A stretch of 31,555 bases of DNA from Fidelibacterota bacterium UBA7300 (GTDB lineage Bacteria; Fidelibacterota; Marinisomatia; Marinisomatales; UBA2128). Numbering within the stretch: position 1 is the stretch's first letter; each line of letters starts with the position of its first letter. The position numbers were made by a program, and so were the translations under genes. The stretch is taken from the NCBI GenBank assembly GCA_002471865.1, contig DKQU01000058.1, positions 1 to 31,555 of the forward strand. The letters are read 5' to 3'. This document shows positions 24,106 to 31,555 of the stretch, one piece after another. Under the pieces are notes generated by a model. That model worked only from the letters and a program-made list of their open reading frames with translations, was not told the DNA's origin and made no database searches.

Positions 24106-25359
24106 ATGATAACTATGGCTACCAAAGAAGATCAATCATCCGCTACACTGGACGTGAACGCAATCCGTCACGACTTCCCTATTCTAAGTGGAAGCACGGT
24201 TCCTATTTATCTCGATAATGCAGCCACAACTTTGAAGCCCGCCTCTGTTATCTCAGCAATAAACAAATATTACGAAGAGTACAGCGCAAATGTCCACCGC
24301 TCCATCTATGCTTTGGGAGAGAAAGCGACTAAAGCATACGAAGATGCACGAGAAAAAACAGCTCGTTTCATCAATGCACCCGACAGCAGCCACATTATTT
24401 TTACATCCGGGACAACGGAAGCAATTAATCTTGTCGCCTACGCCTGGGGGCGATACAATCTCAAACCAGGCGACGAAATCCTCATTACCGAGATGGAGCA
24501 TCACAGCAACATCATTCCGTGGCAGTTGGTTGCTCGAGATACCGGCGCCACACTCCGCTACATTCCCATTACTGAAAACGGCTCGCTTGATCTTTCCAAC
24601 ATTGACGAACTTCTCAATCCTAAGACTAAAATCGTAGCGATGATACATCAGTCCAACGTTTTTGGGACTCTCAATCCTGTGGCTCAACTCATTGCTAAAG
24701 CTAAAGATATTGGCGCGCTTACATTGGTTGATGCCGCACAGAGCGTGCCGCATTTGCCGGTGGATGTGGCTGCTCTCGACTGCGACTTTTTTGCTTTCTC
24801 CGGACACAAGATGCTGGGGCCAACCGGTATTGGTGTGCTCTACGCTCGGTTAGAACTCCAAGAAGCAATGGAACCGTTCCAGGGCGGCGGCGAGATGATC
24901 CAGCAGGTCACCATGGATAGCTCAACATGGAATGACGTACCTTGGAAGTTTGAGGCTGGGACTCCTAACATTGCTCAAGCAATTGGGCTTGGTGCAGCCA
25001 TGGAGTATATCACATCTAAAGATCGAACACTCCTAATTCAGTATGAAAAGAGGTTGACCAACTATGCTATAAAATCACTCCAAGATATCACAGGAATGAC
25101 CATCTATGGAGATTCTGATCCTCGAGGCCCTGTAATCAGTTTTAACGTAGACGGAATTCATCCACACGACTTGGCGCAAGTTCTTGACCAGCACAATGTG
25201 GCAGTTCGAGCTGGACATCACTGTGCACAACCGATCATGAACAGGTTAGGAATCACAGCTACAACTCGAGCAAGCTTCTTTTTCTACAATACGTCAAAAG
25301 AGATTGATTCGCTTTGCGAATCCATTGAAGATGCCAGAAAATTCATGGGGTTAAAATAA
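24106..25359 (+). CDS. sufS: Cysteine desulfurase SufS
   Basis: A 417-aa PLP enzyme that removes sulfur from cysteine as a persulfide. It has the class V aminotransferase signature AFSGHKMLGPTGIGVLY with PLP-Lys235, LDNAATTLKP near the N-terminus, TEMEHHSNIIPWQ, and the active Cys373 in RAGHHCAQP followed by the TTRASFFFYNT block. The loop around the active Cys is short, as in SufS (group II) rather than IscS. It probably hands sulfur to SufU encoded two genes upstream. A second ATG three codons on (24115) is equally possible as a start. Confidence 0.96.
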   Translation: MITMATKEDQSSATLDVNAIRHDFPILSGSTVPIYLDNAATTLKPASVISAINKYYEEYSANVHRSIYALGEKATKAYEDAREKTARFINAPDSSHIIFTSGTTEAINLVAYAWGRYNLKPGDEILITEMEHHSNIIPWQLVARDTGATLRYIPITENGSLDLSNIDELLNPKTKIVAMIHQSNVFGTLNPVAQLIAKAKDIGALTLVDAAQSVPHLPVDVAALDCDFFAFSGHKMLGPTGIGVLYARLELQEAMEPFQGGGEMIQQVTMDSSTWNDVPWKFEAGTPNIAQAIGLGAAMEYITSKDRTLLIQYEKRLTNYAIKSLQDITGMTIYGDSDPRGPVISFNVDGIHPHDLAQVLDQHNVAVRAGHHCAQPIMNRLGITATTRASFFFYNTSKEIDSLCESIEDARKFMGLK

Positions 25360-25425
25360 GAATGAACCTTGCCTCACAAACAGTACACAATTAATTTAAC
25401 AACAGATTGAAGGAATCATATAGTC

Positions 25426-25824
25426 ATGCTAAAATTCACTAAGAAAACCGAATACGCACTTATCGCTCTCCGGCATCTGCAGCTGGCAGGGAGCGGAGAA
25501 TTGATCAATGCTAGAGAGATAGCCGAAGAATATAACATACCCCTTCCGTTATTAGCTAAAATCCTGCAGCAATTAGCAAAAAAGAAAATCGTCCGTCCTG
25601 TCCAAGGACCTAAAGGGGGTTATAAGTTGGCTGGTAATCTCTCTGATATCTCCATGACTTATTTTATAGAGATGCTGGAAGGACCTCTTGGAATGGCGGA
25701 TTGCTCAGTCGAATCTAACTGTTGCCCTATAGAAACTTGTAACATCAAGATGCCTATTCAACGAATTAATGAAAACATCCGTGGACTTTTCGATAAGATG
25801 ACCCTCTACGATATCACACATTAA
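25426..25824 (+). CDS. Rrf2-family transcription regulator, Cys-rich (IscR/SufR-like)
   Basis: A 132-aa winged-helix protein: KKTEYALIALRHL at the N-terminus, recognition helix LPLLAKILQQLAKK and wing VRPVQGPKGGYKLA. The C-terminal part has Cys93, Cys99, Cys100 and Cys105 (ADCSVESNCCPIETC), the arrangement that binds an Fe-S cluster in IscR-like sensors. It probably senses cluster supply and controls the SUF locus. AAGGA lies ahead of the ATG at ~12 bases. It sits 66 bases after sufS, where a local promoter is possible but not clear. Target sites are not identified. Confidence 0.88.
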   Translation: MLKFTKKTEYALIALRHLQLAGSGELINAREIAEEYNIPLPLLAKILQQLAKKKIVRPVQGPKGGYKLAGNLSDISMTYFIEMLEGPLGMADCSVESNCCPIETCNIKMPIQRINENIRGLFDKMTLYDITH

Positions 25825-25835
25825 AGGAGAAAACA

Positions 25836-26189
25836 ATGTCTGTTACAGAACCCCAAGTAATCGAAGTACTGAAACAGTGCTATGATCCCGAAATTCCCGT
25901 CGATCTATGGAGTCTTGGTTTGATCTATGACATCAAGATTCAAGATCAGGACAACAACTGTTATATTGATATAATTATGTCTCTCACTACCCCTGGATGT
26001 GCTATGGGTAATTACATGGCACAGGATATTAAGACAAAACTGGAAGCAGTTTCTGAAATTACTGAAGCTAATGTTCGTGTCACATTCGATCCGCCATGGA
26101 ACCCGGAAATGATGAGTGATGAAGCAAAGGGTAAACTAGGGTTTTCACCACCAGCTGCAACTGATCAGAAATCGAATTCAGTAGATTAG
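25836..26189 (+). CDS. Stand-alone DUF59 (MIP18-like) protein, SufT paralogue
   Basis: A 117-aa single-domain protein: CYDPEIPVDLWSLGLIYDIKI (from Cys15), SLTTPGCAMGN with Cys55, and the VTFDPPWNPEMMSDEAK block. It is close to the DUF59 half of the SufT upstream but lacks the N-terminal beta domain and acidic linker. DUF59 proteins aid Fe-S protein maturation. A clear AAGGAG precedes the ATG. Its place between the Rrf2 regulator and the A-type carrier makes a carrier-partner role likely, as for SufT and A-type proteins elsewhere. Confidence 0.9.
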   Translation: MSVTEPQVIEVLKQCYDPEIPVDLWSLGLIYDIKIQDQDNNCYIDIIMSLTTPGCAMGNYMAQDIKTKLEAVSEITEANVRVTFDPPWNPEMMSDEAKGKLGFSPPAATDQKSNSVD

Positions 26190-26198
26190 GAGTAAATC

Positions 26199-26546
26199 AT
26201 GGCCAAAACAGAAGAACAGATACTACAGGATGTAAGTATTACCAAGGCAGCCGCCGAGCGACTCATCAAGATCCAAACTGAAAACGAGGGACAATTTCTT
26301 CGAGCATCAGTAAAAGGCGGTGGTTGTTCCGGGATGAGTTATCAGCTTGAGTGGGATTCGAATAAAGGTGAATTCGATAAGGTCTATCACCAGCACGGCA
26401 TAGATCTTGTTGTGGATATTAAATCACTCCTCTATTTACAAGGTATGGAGATCGATTTCTCGACAGACCTTCTTTCGGGCGGATTCGTTTTCAACAATCC
26501 CAATGCTAATCGTACTTGTGGCTGCGGCACCTCATTCTCTGTATAG
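26199..26546 (+). CDS. A-type Fe-S carrier (SufA/IscA/ErpA family)
   Basis: A 115-aa HesB/IscA-like protein with the three invariant cysteines: Cys43 in GGGCSGMSY and Cys107/Cys109 in RTCGCGTSF. These bind a [2Fe-2S] or [4Fe-4S] cluster at the dimer interface for hand-over to target enzymes. AGGAG is at a good distance before the ATG, ten bases after the DUF59 gene. The next gene starts directly after the stop codon, so the genes are transcribed together. Confidence 0.94.
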   Translation: MAKTEEQILQDVSITKAAAERLIKIQTENEGQFLRASVKGGGCSGMSYQLEWDSNKGEFDKVYHQHGIDLVVDIKSLLYLQGMEIDFSTDLLSGGFVFNNPNANRTCGCGTSFSV

Positions 26547-26801
26547 ATGGAAATCATTTATCTCGACGATTTTCTCAACGAAGGTATCATTCGTGAAGAA
26601 GCTTTCCGACAATCTGTCAATGAATTTGATTGGTCTAAGTACGAAGGCAAAAAGGTGCTAATCAAGGGGTGCAGCGAAGTACCAGTACCAACTTGGTCTT
26701 ACCTCATAATCACAGCTCATCTTGCTCAATTTGCAGAAAAGATACTTTATGGAGAGCCGTGTTCTGCCTTTGAAATATTCAAAAATCAAAATACAAATTG
26801 A
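26547..26801 (+). CDS. Short DUF2480-like protein
   Basis: An 84-aa protein resembling the C-terminal half of DUF2480 proteins, which are mostly from Bacteroidetes and relatives: YLDDFL, REEAFRQSVNEFDWSKYEGKKVLIKGCS, VPTWSYLIITAHLAQFAEKILYGEP. Two Cys (IKGCSE and EPCSAF) are notable. Its ATG follows the A-type carrier stop codon without a gap. The shorter length may mean a trimmed family form. Function is unknown; the tight link to an Fe-S carrier suggests a role in cluster metabolism, as inference. Confidence 0.7.
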   Translation: MEIIYLDDFLNEGIIREEAFRQSVNEFDWSKYEGKKVLIKGCSEVPVPTWSYLIITAHLAQFAEKILYGEPCSAFEIFKNQNTN

Positions 26802-26852
26802 ATTTTATTTTCTCTCTTCCACGTTTTATCAGCTTTCATTAAACTCCAGTAT

Positions 26853-27287
26853 ATGTCAAAACAATCTAAAAGAGTTAGCTGGGAAGAATATTTCATGAAC
26901 ATCGCCCACGAAGTGGCTACACGTTCAACTTGCGATAGAAAATTTGTGGGTGCTGTAATTGTTCGTGATAAAACTATTCTCTCAACAGGATATAACGGTA
27001 GTCTACGAGGACTCCCACATTGTGATGAAGTTGGTCACGAGATGGAAAATGATCACTGCGTCCGTACCATTCATGCTGAAGCAAATGCTATTGTACAGTC
27101 AGCTCTTAATGGTGTCTCTCTAAGTGAATCAGAGATATATGTAACAGCCAGTCCTTGCTACAACTGCTTCAAGATGATAGCGAATTCCGGGATATCAAAA
27201 ATATATTTCGGTGAATTTTACAGAGATGAACGTATAAAGAAGCATGCTGAAGAATTGAGCATTGAACTCGTCCATCTTACTATATAA
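26853..27287 (+). CDS. dCMP deaminase (cytidine/deoxycytidylate deaminase family)
   Basis: A 144-aa zinc enzyme of the ComEB/dCMP deaminase type. Zinc ligands are His74 with catalytic Glu76 (HAEANAI) and Cys102/Cys105 (PCYNC). WEEYFMNIAHEVATRSTCDRKFVGAVIV and GYNGSLRGLPHC are typical of deoxycytidylate deaminases that make dUMP for thymidylate synthesis. It lies 51 bases after the DUF2480-like gene and converges on the DUF5916 protein gene with 17 bases between the stops. It may be the last gene of the SUF transcript or separate. Confidence 0.92.
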   Translation: MSKQSKRVSWEEYFMNIAHEVATRSTCDRKFVGAVIVRDKTILSTGYNGSLRGLPHCDEVGHEMENDHCVRTIHAEANAIVQSALNGVSLSESEIYVTASPCYNCFKMIANSGISKIYFGEFYRDERIKKHAEELSIELVHLTI

Positions 27288-27304
27288 TAGATGTATCTAT
27301 TCAA

Positions 27305-29701
27305 TTATAACTGAAACCAATAGTTAAGTTTTATAAATAGTGCATCAGTACTGGTTGTATTCCACTCATCAGCTTCTGATGAGTAATATTCACGTTTGTT
27401 TAAGTTATACACAACAAAAAGTGTACTTCCAGGTGAATACTCCCAACGTAATACAAATGTCCCTACACTATTGTCCAACTTGAAATCTGGGTCTCCACTA
27501 TAAGGATATTCCTCGAAGATCAGGGTTTTCGGTGCCGTTAAATGCTTAAAGTCAGAGTATTTTATATCGGCTTTAAACGGCTGCAAAAACATCTGAAAAG
27601 ATACATTAGGTGTAAACGTCCAGTTTATACGTACCTTAATATCATCCACATGTTGTGTAGATTTGCTGTAAATAACATTCGTCGAATTTAAATCATATAT
27701 AGTTTCTATATACTCCAATTCCGTATTTCTCTGACTTCTCTCACCATTTAACGAAAGATCTAAATAATTAGTAGGTTTAAGAGTTAGTGATGATGAAGCC
27801 ATAAAACCAGAACCCCCTAATTCATCTCTTCCAAAACCGTATGTGAATTGAAATATAGTTGATTTACGTCCGTCAGATCTAAACCAGGCCCACAAAGACC
27901 AATCTATTGGAGACGCTATTTCCCAAGGTGCACCTTTAAAAGTATCAGAATCATCAAATGAAGGAAATCTATAATCACCACCAAAACCAAATGCCCAATA
28001 GTTTTTTGTAATATTAGTTTGCTCGAAATTAAAATCTTTGTTTAATGACAGCCCGTCATTTCTCTCTTTGTAGAAAAAGTGACCATCTAACTCATTCCGA
28101 AGAAATGGCCCCCATGGATCTTGTTTACGAATCTCCCCCATGACAACAAATTTCCAAACACCGCTTCTATCAAGAAAACCGAGATCATTTAAGTCAAATG
28201 AATCTTCATACCACGACAAGGCACTACCAATTTCCCACCAGACAGGATCATCATATCCCATGAAAAACCTTCCGGCGTGACCGCTAACGCCATCCGTCAG
28301 TGATGTGAGTAGTTGACCGGTCAAGTCCAGTTTATTGTCCAAGAAACTCATATCCCAATTAAAACCACCCGTACTAGCTGATTTTCCATTTTTTCGACGT
28401 ACATCTGTGAACATCATTCCCACGGTCGAAACATTATTAAAGACCGGTTTTTCTACTCGCCCAACCAGATAGTTGGTGTAAGGCTCCAATAGAAAATCTT
28501 CCGTCACAGTACTGGAGTCACTGTCAATGTATTCCCACGTACCATACACCTCGTCGGTTAAACTCTCAATTAAGCCAAAGCCCAAGCCGGACGGTGTCTT
28601 TCCTGTAATCTTTGCTGCAGCTAATATAGTGGTCGCATCAGGACTTTCGATAATTGAACCATTATCAGGATAAAAATAACCAGGTTCTTTCCCGATCCGC
28701 CGTGAATGAAACTGCTGAATTCGATGCTTGAAGAACGAACCTCCCTCAACAAAAAATGGTCGCTTCTCCTCGTAAAAGGTTTCGAATGCAGTCAAGTTAA
28801 GGACTGATGGATCGGCCTCAACTTGTCCAAAATCAGGATTGAATGTAAGGTTCAATGTGGTGTTGCTCCCCAGTCCATACTCCACATCGAGACCAATATT
28901 CTTCGCTAAGGGATCATTGCTTTCTACTTCATAACCACCCAGGGTATAAGGCAGTACCTCAATCTGCTCGGGAGCCGGAACACCTTCGATACCTTTCAGA
29001 ACTCCGAATCTTGATACCATCCCTTCCACTCCGCGCTTTTTCCCTGGCCACTGTTGAAACTCTTGCTTGCGCTGAATACCGCGATCAATGACAAATCCCC
29101 AGTCATGATTTCCCCCTGCGTTAAACCTGAAAAGAGAAAATGGTAACTCAAACTCCGCAGACCATCCTTCAGTATCAATCCGTACAGCTACATCCCAGAC
29201 ACCATCCCATGAGAGATCAAAATTCTCATCATTATAAATATAGGCATCTATCTTGACACCTGCTGCATTCACATTAAATACAAATGCAGTTCGATCATCG
29301 TTACGACTGTCAAACAGAACACCAACCCAGTCTGCACTGCTCTCCGCTGCCTCCATCCAGGAATCACGACGGGCAAGACGTGCAACAATTTTCTCCGGTT
29401 CTGAATCATAGGCGCGAATTGCTACATAAATATTGTCGTTGTCATAAAGAATTCGAGCCTCAGTCGCTTCACTAGCTAGAGCAAGATTATCCGGGTCAAG
29501 CTGTAGAAAATTGGTTATGGGTTCTGCTAAACTCCAAACGTCATCCGTTAGAAGACCATCAATAGTTGGCTTAGTCTCTGTGCGTACAGCATGTGCAGTT
29601 CTCAGATGAAGTCGAGATAGATCAATCTCTTCTCCTTTTATTGAAAGAACGAGCAATAATGAAGTTAGAAATGTTAGAAGTGGCAGTTGAAAATTTCTCA
29701 T
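27305..29701 (-). CDS. Exported DUF5916 / CBM9-like outer membrane beta-barrel protein
   Basis: A 798-aa protein with a signal peptide (residues ~1-23), then a CBM9/DOMON-type beta-sandwich (~38-220: KPTIDGLLTDDVWSLAE, ARILYDNDNIYVAIRAYD, AEFELPFSLFRF), then the DUF5916 region with EKRPFFVEGGSFFK and many alternating amphipathic strands to the end, which is aromatic (LNYWFQL) as in outer membrane barrels. Such proteins are frequent in FCB-group bacteria. The ligand is unknown, perhaps a carbohydrate or metal-linked substrate. It stands alone on the minus strand. No Shine-Dalgarno is clear. Confidence 0.85.
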   Translation of the reverse strand: MRNFQLPLLTFLTSLLLVLSIKGEEIDLSRLHLRTAHAVRTETKPTIDGLLTDDVWSLAEPITNFLQLDPDNLALASEATEARILYDNDNIYVAIRAYDSEPEKIVARLARRDSWMEAAESSADWVGVLFDSRNDDRTAFVFNVNAAGVKIDAYIYNDENFDLSWDGVWDVAVRIDTEGWSAEFELPFSLFRFNAGGNHDWGFVIDRGIQRKQEFQQWPGKKRGVEGMVSRFGVLKGIEGVPAPEQIEVLPYTLGGYEVESNDPLAKNIGLDVEYGLGSNTTLNLTFNPDFGQVEADPSVLNLTAFETFYEEKRPFFVEGGSFFKHRIQQFHSRRIGKEPGYFYPDNGSIIESPDATTILAAAKITGKTPSGLGFGLIESLTDEVYGTWEYIDSDSSTVTEDFLLEPYTNYLVGRVEKPVFNNVSTVGMMFTDVRRKNGKSASTGGFNWDMSFLDNKLDLTGQLLTSLTDGVSGHAGRFFMGYDDPVWWEIGSALSWYEDSFDLNDLGFLDRSGVWKFVVMGEIRKQDPWGPFLRNELDGHFFYKERNDGLSLNKDFNFEQTNITKNYWAFGFGGDYRFPSFDDSDTFKGAPWEIASPIDWSLWAWFRSDGRKSTIFQFTYGFGRDELGGSGFMASSSLTLKPTNYLDLSLNGERSQRNTELEYIETIYDLNSTNVIYSKSTQHVDDIKVRINWTFTPNVSFQMFLQPFKADIKYSDFKHLTAPKTLIFEEYPYSGDPDFKLDNSVGTFVLRWEYSPGSTLFVVYNLNKREYYSSEADEWNTTSTDALFIKLNYWFQL

Positions 29702-29897
29702 CAGGTAGATATCAATATTATTTTTTCAGAAGCCGTTGAATTTAAACGAGCCACTAAACCAGCACAAGAACAATGAAAGTGCCTGAGTTGTATTTTCTAT
29801 ATATCTCACCAGTTACCACTATCCTTGTTTCTTGCACAGTAGAGATGTAATTTTTTATCCGTTATTATCAAAGTAAACTCACCAATTAAATTGCTGA

Positions 29898-29910
29898 AGG
29901 AATAATTCCT
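29898..29910. repeat. Dyad over the etfB ribosome-binding site
   Basis: AGGAAT (29898-29903) and ATTCCT (29905-29910) are exact inverted copies around one A, ending directly before the GTG start codon. The left half contains the ribosome-binding AGGAA. It could be a protein-binding site or a weak hairpin. Confidence 0.3.
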
Positions 29911-30681
29911 GTGAAAATTGCTGTATTGCTCAAACAAGTACCAAGCTCAGAATCATCTCTACGCCTAGATCCCGACAAAAACTGGATACAAGAGGACAAC
30001 ATTACCTTTGCTGTAAATGAAAGCGACTCCTATGCACTTGAGGAAGCACTCCAAATTCGTGAAAAACTCGGTGACAGTGAAATTATTGTTATCAGCCTAG
30101 GCCCGGAGCGAGCATCCCGGACAATTCGTGAAGGTTTATCAAAAGGTGCTGATCGAGGTATTCATATCGTAGAATCATTTCCATATACTTCAGATCCTTT
30201 CGAGGCTGCTTCGGTTCTTGCTACAGTACTGAAGGATGAAAACTTCGATTTGATTCTAACCGGTTTACAATCCGACGATATCGGGACCGGGCAGACAGGA
30301 GTAATCTTGGGTGAAATGCTGGGAATGTCTACAGCCACCTTGGTTATGGAAACTGAATTGAACGGAAACGACCTCCGCGTGAAGCGGGAACTGGAATCGG
30401 GTTGGTTCCAGTGGTTATCTATGAAACTTCCCTCCTGCATCACTATCCAATCTGGAATAAACACACCCCGCTACCCTTCTTTAAAAGGAATAATGGGTGC
30501 CAAGAAAAAGGAAATCAAAACCGTTTCTAAAGAAGAGCTGACTGCCAAGGGTGCATTGCAATCAATAAAAAAAGTGTATATCCCACAGAAGACGAAACGG
30601 ACAGAAATGATCGAAGGAGATACCGATCAGGTAGCTGGCCAACTGACAGAAATATTAAAGCGCGACATAAGGGTCTTATAG
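29911..30681 (+). CDS. etfB: Electron transfer flavoprotein, beta subunit
   Basis: A 256-aa AMP-binding beta subunit: MKIAVLLKQVP, a NESDSYALEEALQIRE block, and LTGLQSDDIGTGQTGVILGEMLGMSTATLV; the later GWFQWLSMKLPSCITIQSGINTPRYPSLKGIMGAKKK block contains the ETF-beta signature region. It works with EtfA as a heterodimer that passes electrons between flavin dehydrogenases and the quinone pool or ferredoxin. The start is GTG, with AAGGAA upstream inside a small dyad. Two bases separate its stop from the etfA start. Confidence 0.93.
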   Translation: MKIAVLLKQVPSSESSLRLDPDKNWIQEDNITFAVNESDSYALEEALQIREKLGDSEIIVISLGPERASRTIREGLSKGADRGIHIVESFPYTSDPFEAASVLATVLKDENFDLILTGLQSDDIGTGQTGVILGEMLGMSTATLVMETELNGNDLRVKRELESGWFQWLSMKLPSCITIQSGINTPRYPSLKGIMGAKKKEIKTVSKEELTAKGALQSIKKVYIPQKTKRTEMIEGDTDQVAGQLTEILKRDIRVL

Positions 30682-30683
30682 CC

Positions 30684-31555
30684 ATGGATATTTTAATTTT
30701 ATTTGAACACCGTAACGGTAATATTCACCGCATGAGCATGGAAGCACTGGCCGCTGGTCAGGCCATGGCAAAAGAGTTGGGAGGATCAGCAGGAGCCCTC
30801 ATTCTTGGTGATAGCACAGATGAGTTGGCTCAAAAGATTTCCGGCACGAACCTTGAAGAGATTTTGGTGGTAAATCACAGTCTTCTCAGTGGCTATAGCG
30901 CCGATGGATACGCCCAGGCTGTGCGTCAAGTTGTGGAAGCTGAACAGCCCAAATACATCATAGCTGGACACACCTACCAGGCCCGTGATTTCCTCCCAAA
31001 GATCAGCGCCATACTAGGCATTCCCCTCTTGGCTGATAATGTAAGTTACCGTATGGAAAACGGCTCTCCAGTTTTCACGCGACAAGTTTTTCAAGGCAAG
31101 ATGGCTGCGGATTCAAAACCCACTGGAGAAGTACCGTGGATCATCACCTTCCAATCAGCCGCATTTCAAGAAGATACTATCGAGCCCGGCACTGCGGAAA
31201 TTAGGGCTGTGGACGTTGCTCTTGACGAAAGCATGATCAAGTCTAAAGCAGAAGAACCGTTCCAGGAAGTCGCAGGCGAAGTGGATCTTTCCGTTGCTGA
31301 TCTCATCGTTGCCGTGGGCAGAGGGGTTGGCAAAGAAGAAAATCTGCCTATGGTTCAGGAACTGGCAGACGTTCTAGGTGCACAGATCGGGTCCTCTCGT
31401 CCGGTAGTAGATGCAGGGTGGCTGCCGCCTGATCATCAGATCGGCAGTTCCGGTCAGACTGTTGCCCCTCAGTTGTATCTCGCCCTGGGAATATCCGGAG
31501 CCATCCAACATGTGGTAGGAATGAAGGGCGCTCGCAATGTGGTTGTTGTTAATAA
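30684..31555 (+). CDS. etfA: Electron transfer flavoprotein, alpha subunit (3' partial)
   Basis: The frame is open from ATG 30684 to the window end (290 codons, no stop). It begins MDILILFEHRNGNIHRMSMEALAAGQ, has the domain-I block AGHTYQARDFLPKISAILG, and the C-terminal FAD-binding signature: AVGRGVG, SRPVVDAGWLPPDHQIGSSGQTVAPQLYLALGISGAIQHVVGM. Only the last ~30 residues should be missing. It follows etfB by two bases and is translationally coupled or co-transcribed. Whether the pair is housekeeping or electron-bifurcating cannot be told from this portion. Confidence 0.93.
   Translation, partial: MDILILFEHRNGNIHRMSMEALAAGQAMAKELGGSAGALILGDSTDELAQKISGTNLEEILVVNHSLLSGYSADGYAQAVRQVVEAEQPKYIIAGHTYQARDFLPKISAILGIPLLADNVSYRMENGSPVFTRQVFQGKMAADSKPTGEVPWIITFQSAAFQEDTIEPGTAEIRAVDVALDESMIKSKAEEPFQEVAGEVDLSVADLIVAVGRGVGKEENLPMVQELADVLGAQIGSSRPVVDAGWLPPDHQIGSSGQTVAPQLYLALGISGAIQHVVGMKGARNVVVVN

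Noticed and set aside
24253..24807. 184-codon minus-strand reading frame
   Set aside because: Lies wholly antisense to sufS, whose motifs are certain; composition is a shadow (many Cys, His, Phe).
1..31555. CRISPR arrays, rRNA genes, insertion sequences
   Set aside because: No regularly spaced repeats, rRNA sequence or transposase frame was seen on either strand.

Overview
The window reads as the chromosome of a Gram-negative bacterium of moderate GC content, with an AT-rich integrated element occupying the first ~3.2 kb. Gram-negative signs are an LptF/LptG-type permease, a large exported DUF5916/CBM9-like beta-barrel protein and a periplasmic TlpA/ResA-like thioredoxin. The mix of two-subunit 2-oxoacid:ferredoxin oxidoreductase, two-subunit class I (Fe-S) fumarase, SUF cluster, EtfBA, DUF1028, DUF2480 and DUF5916 proteins recalls the FCB/Marinimicrobia group; this placement is inference from family content only. 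Neither visible tRNA sequence (one complete, one fragment) carries a full CCA end.

Region by region: (1) 1-3209 is the right end of an integrated element: a Toprim/RecA-like primase-helicase entering from the left edge, a small DUF5681-like protein, a ribbon-helix-helix protein on the minus strand and a tyrosine integrase. The integrase stops a few bases before the displaced 3' part of a tRNA-Pro(TGG) gene, which still carries its terminator (attR-like). (2) 3286-7055 holds an exported DUF1028 Ntn-hydrolase-like protein, a hotdog thioesterase, and a minus-strand run of Tag glycosylase, PGPGW-like membrane protein, a small membrane protein, ArfB and a TlpA-like thioredoxin. (3) 7209-12268 holds tRNA-His, the LptF/G permease, pyrimidine-nucleoside phosphorylase and, convergent, a class A penicillin-binding protein. 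(4) 12368-16718 (minus strand) encodes korA, korB and the two fumarase subunits, a reductive or oxidative TCA-cycle segment built on oxygen-sensitive Fe-S enzymes. (5) 17005-18995 holds an unrecognised 272-aa protein and selD. The selD gene contains an in-frame TGA at codon 18, exactly where selenophosphate synthetases have Cys or Sec, and a SECIS-like double stem starts at that codon. (6) 19160-26801 is a full SUF iron-sulfur assembly locus: small Cys-pair protein, sufB, sufC, sufD, sufU, sufT, sufS, an Rrf2 regulator with a Cys cluster, a second DUF59 protein, an A-type carrier and a short DUF2480-like protein. (7) 26853-31555 holds dCMP deaminase, the exported DUF5916/CBM9 protein (minus strand), etfB and the start of etfA, which runs off the window.

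The pieces fit together: the SUF locus can supply clusters to fumarase and KorAB, and EtfBA handles electron transfer. SelD implies that the genome makes selenocysteine, although selA, selB and selC are not in this window. No wholly new multi-gene system is evident. The most notable items are the recoded selD, the integrated-element boundary with paired operator-like motifs, and the unusual extra members of the SUF locus.
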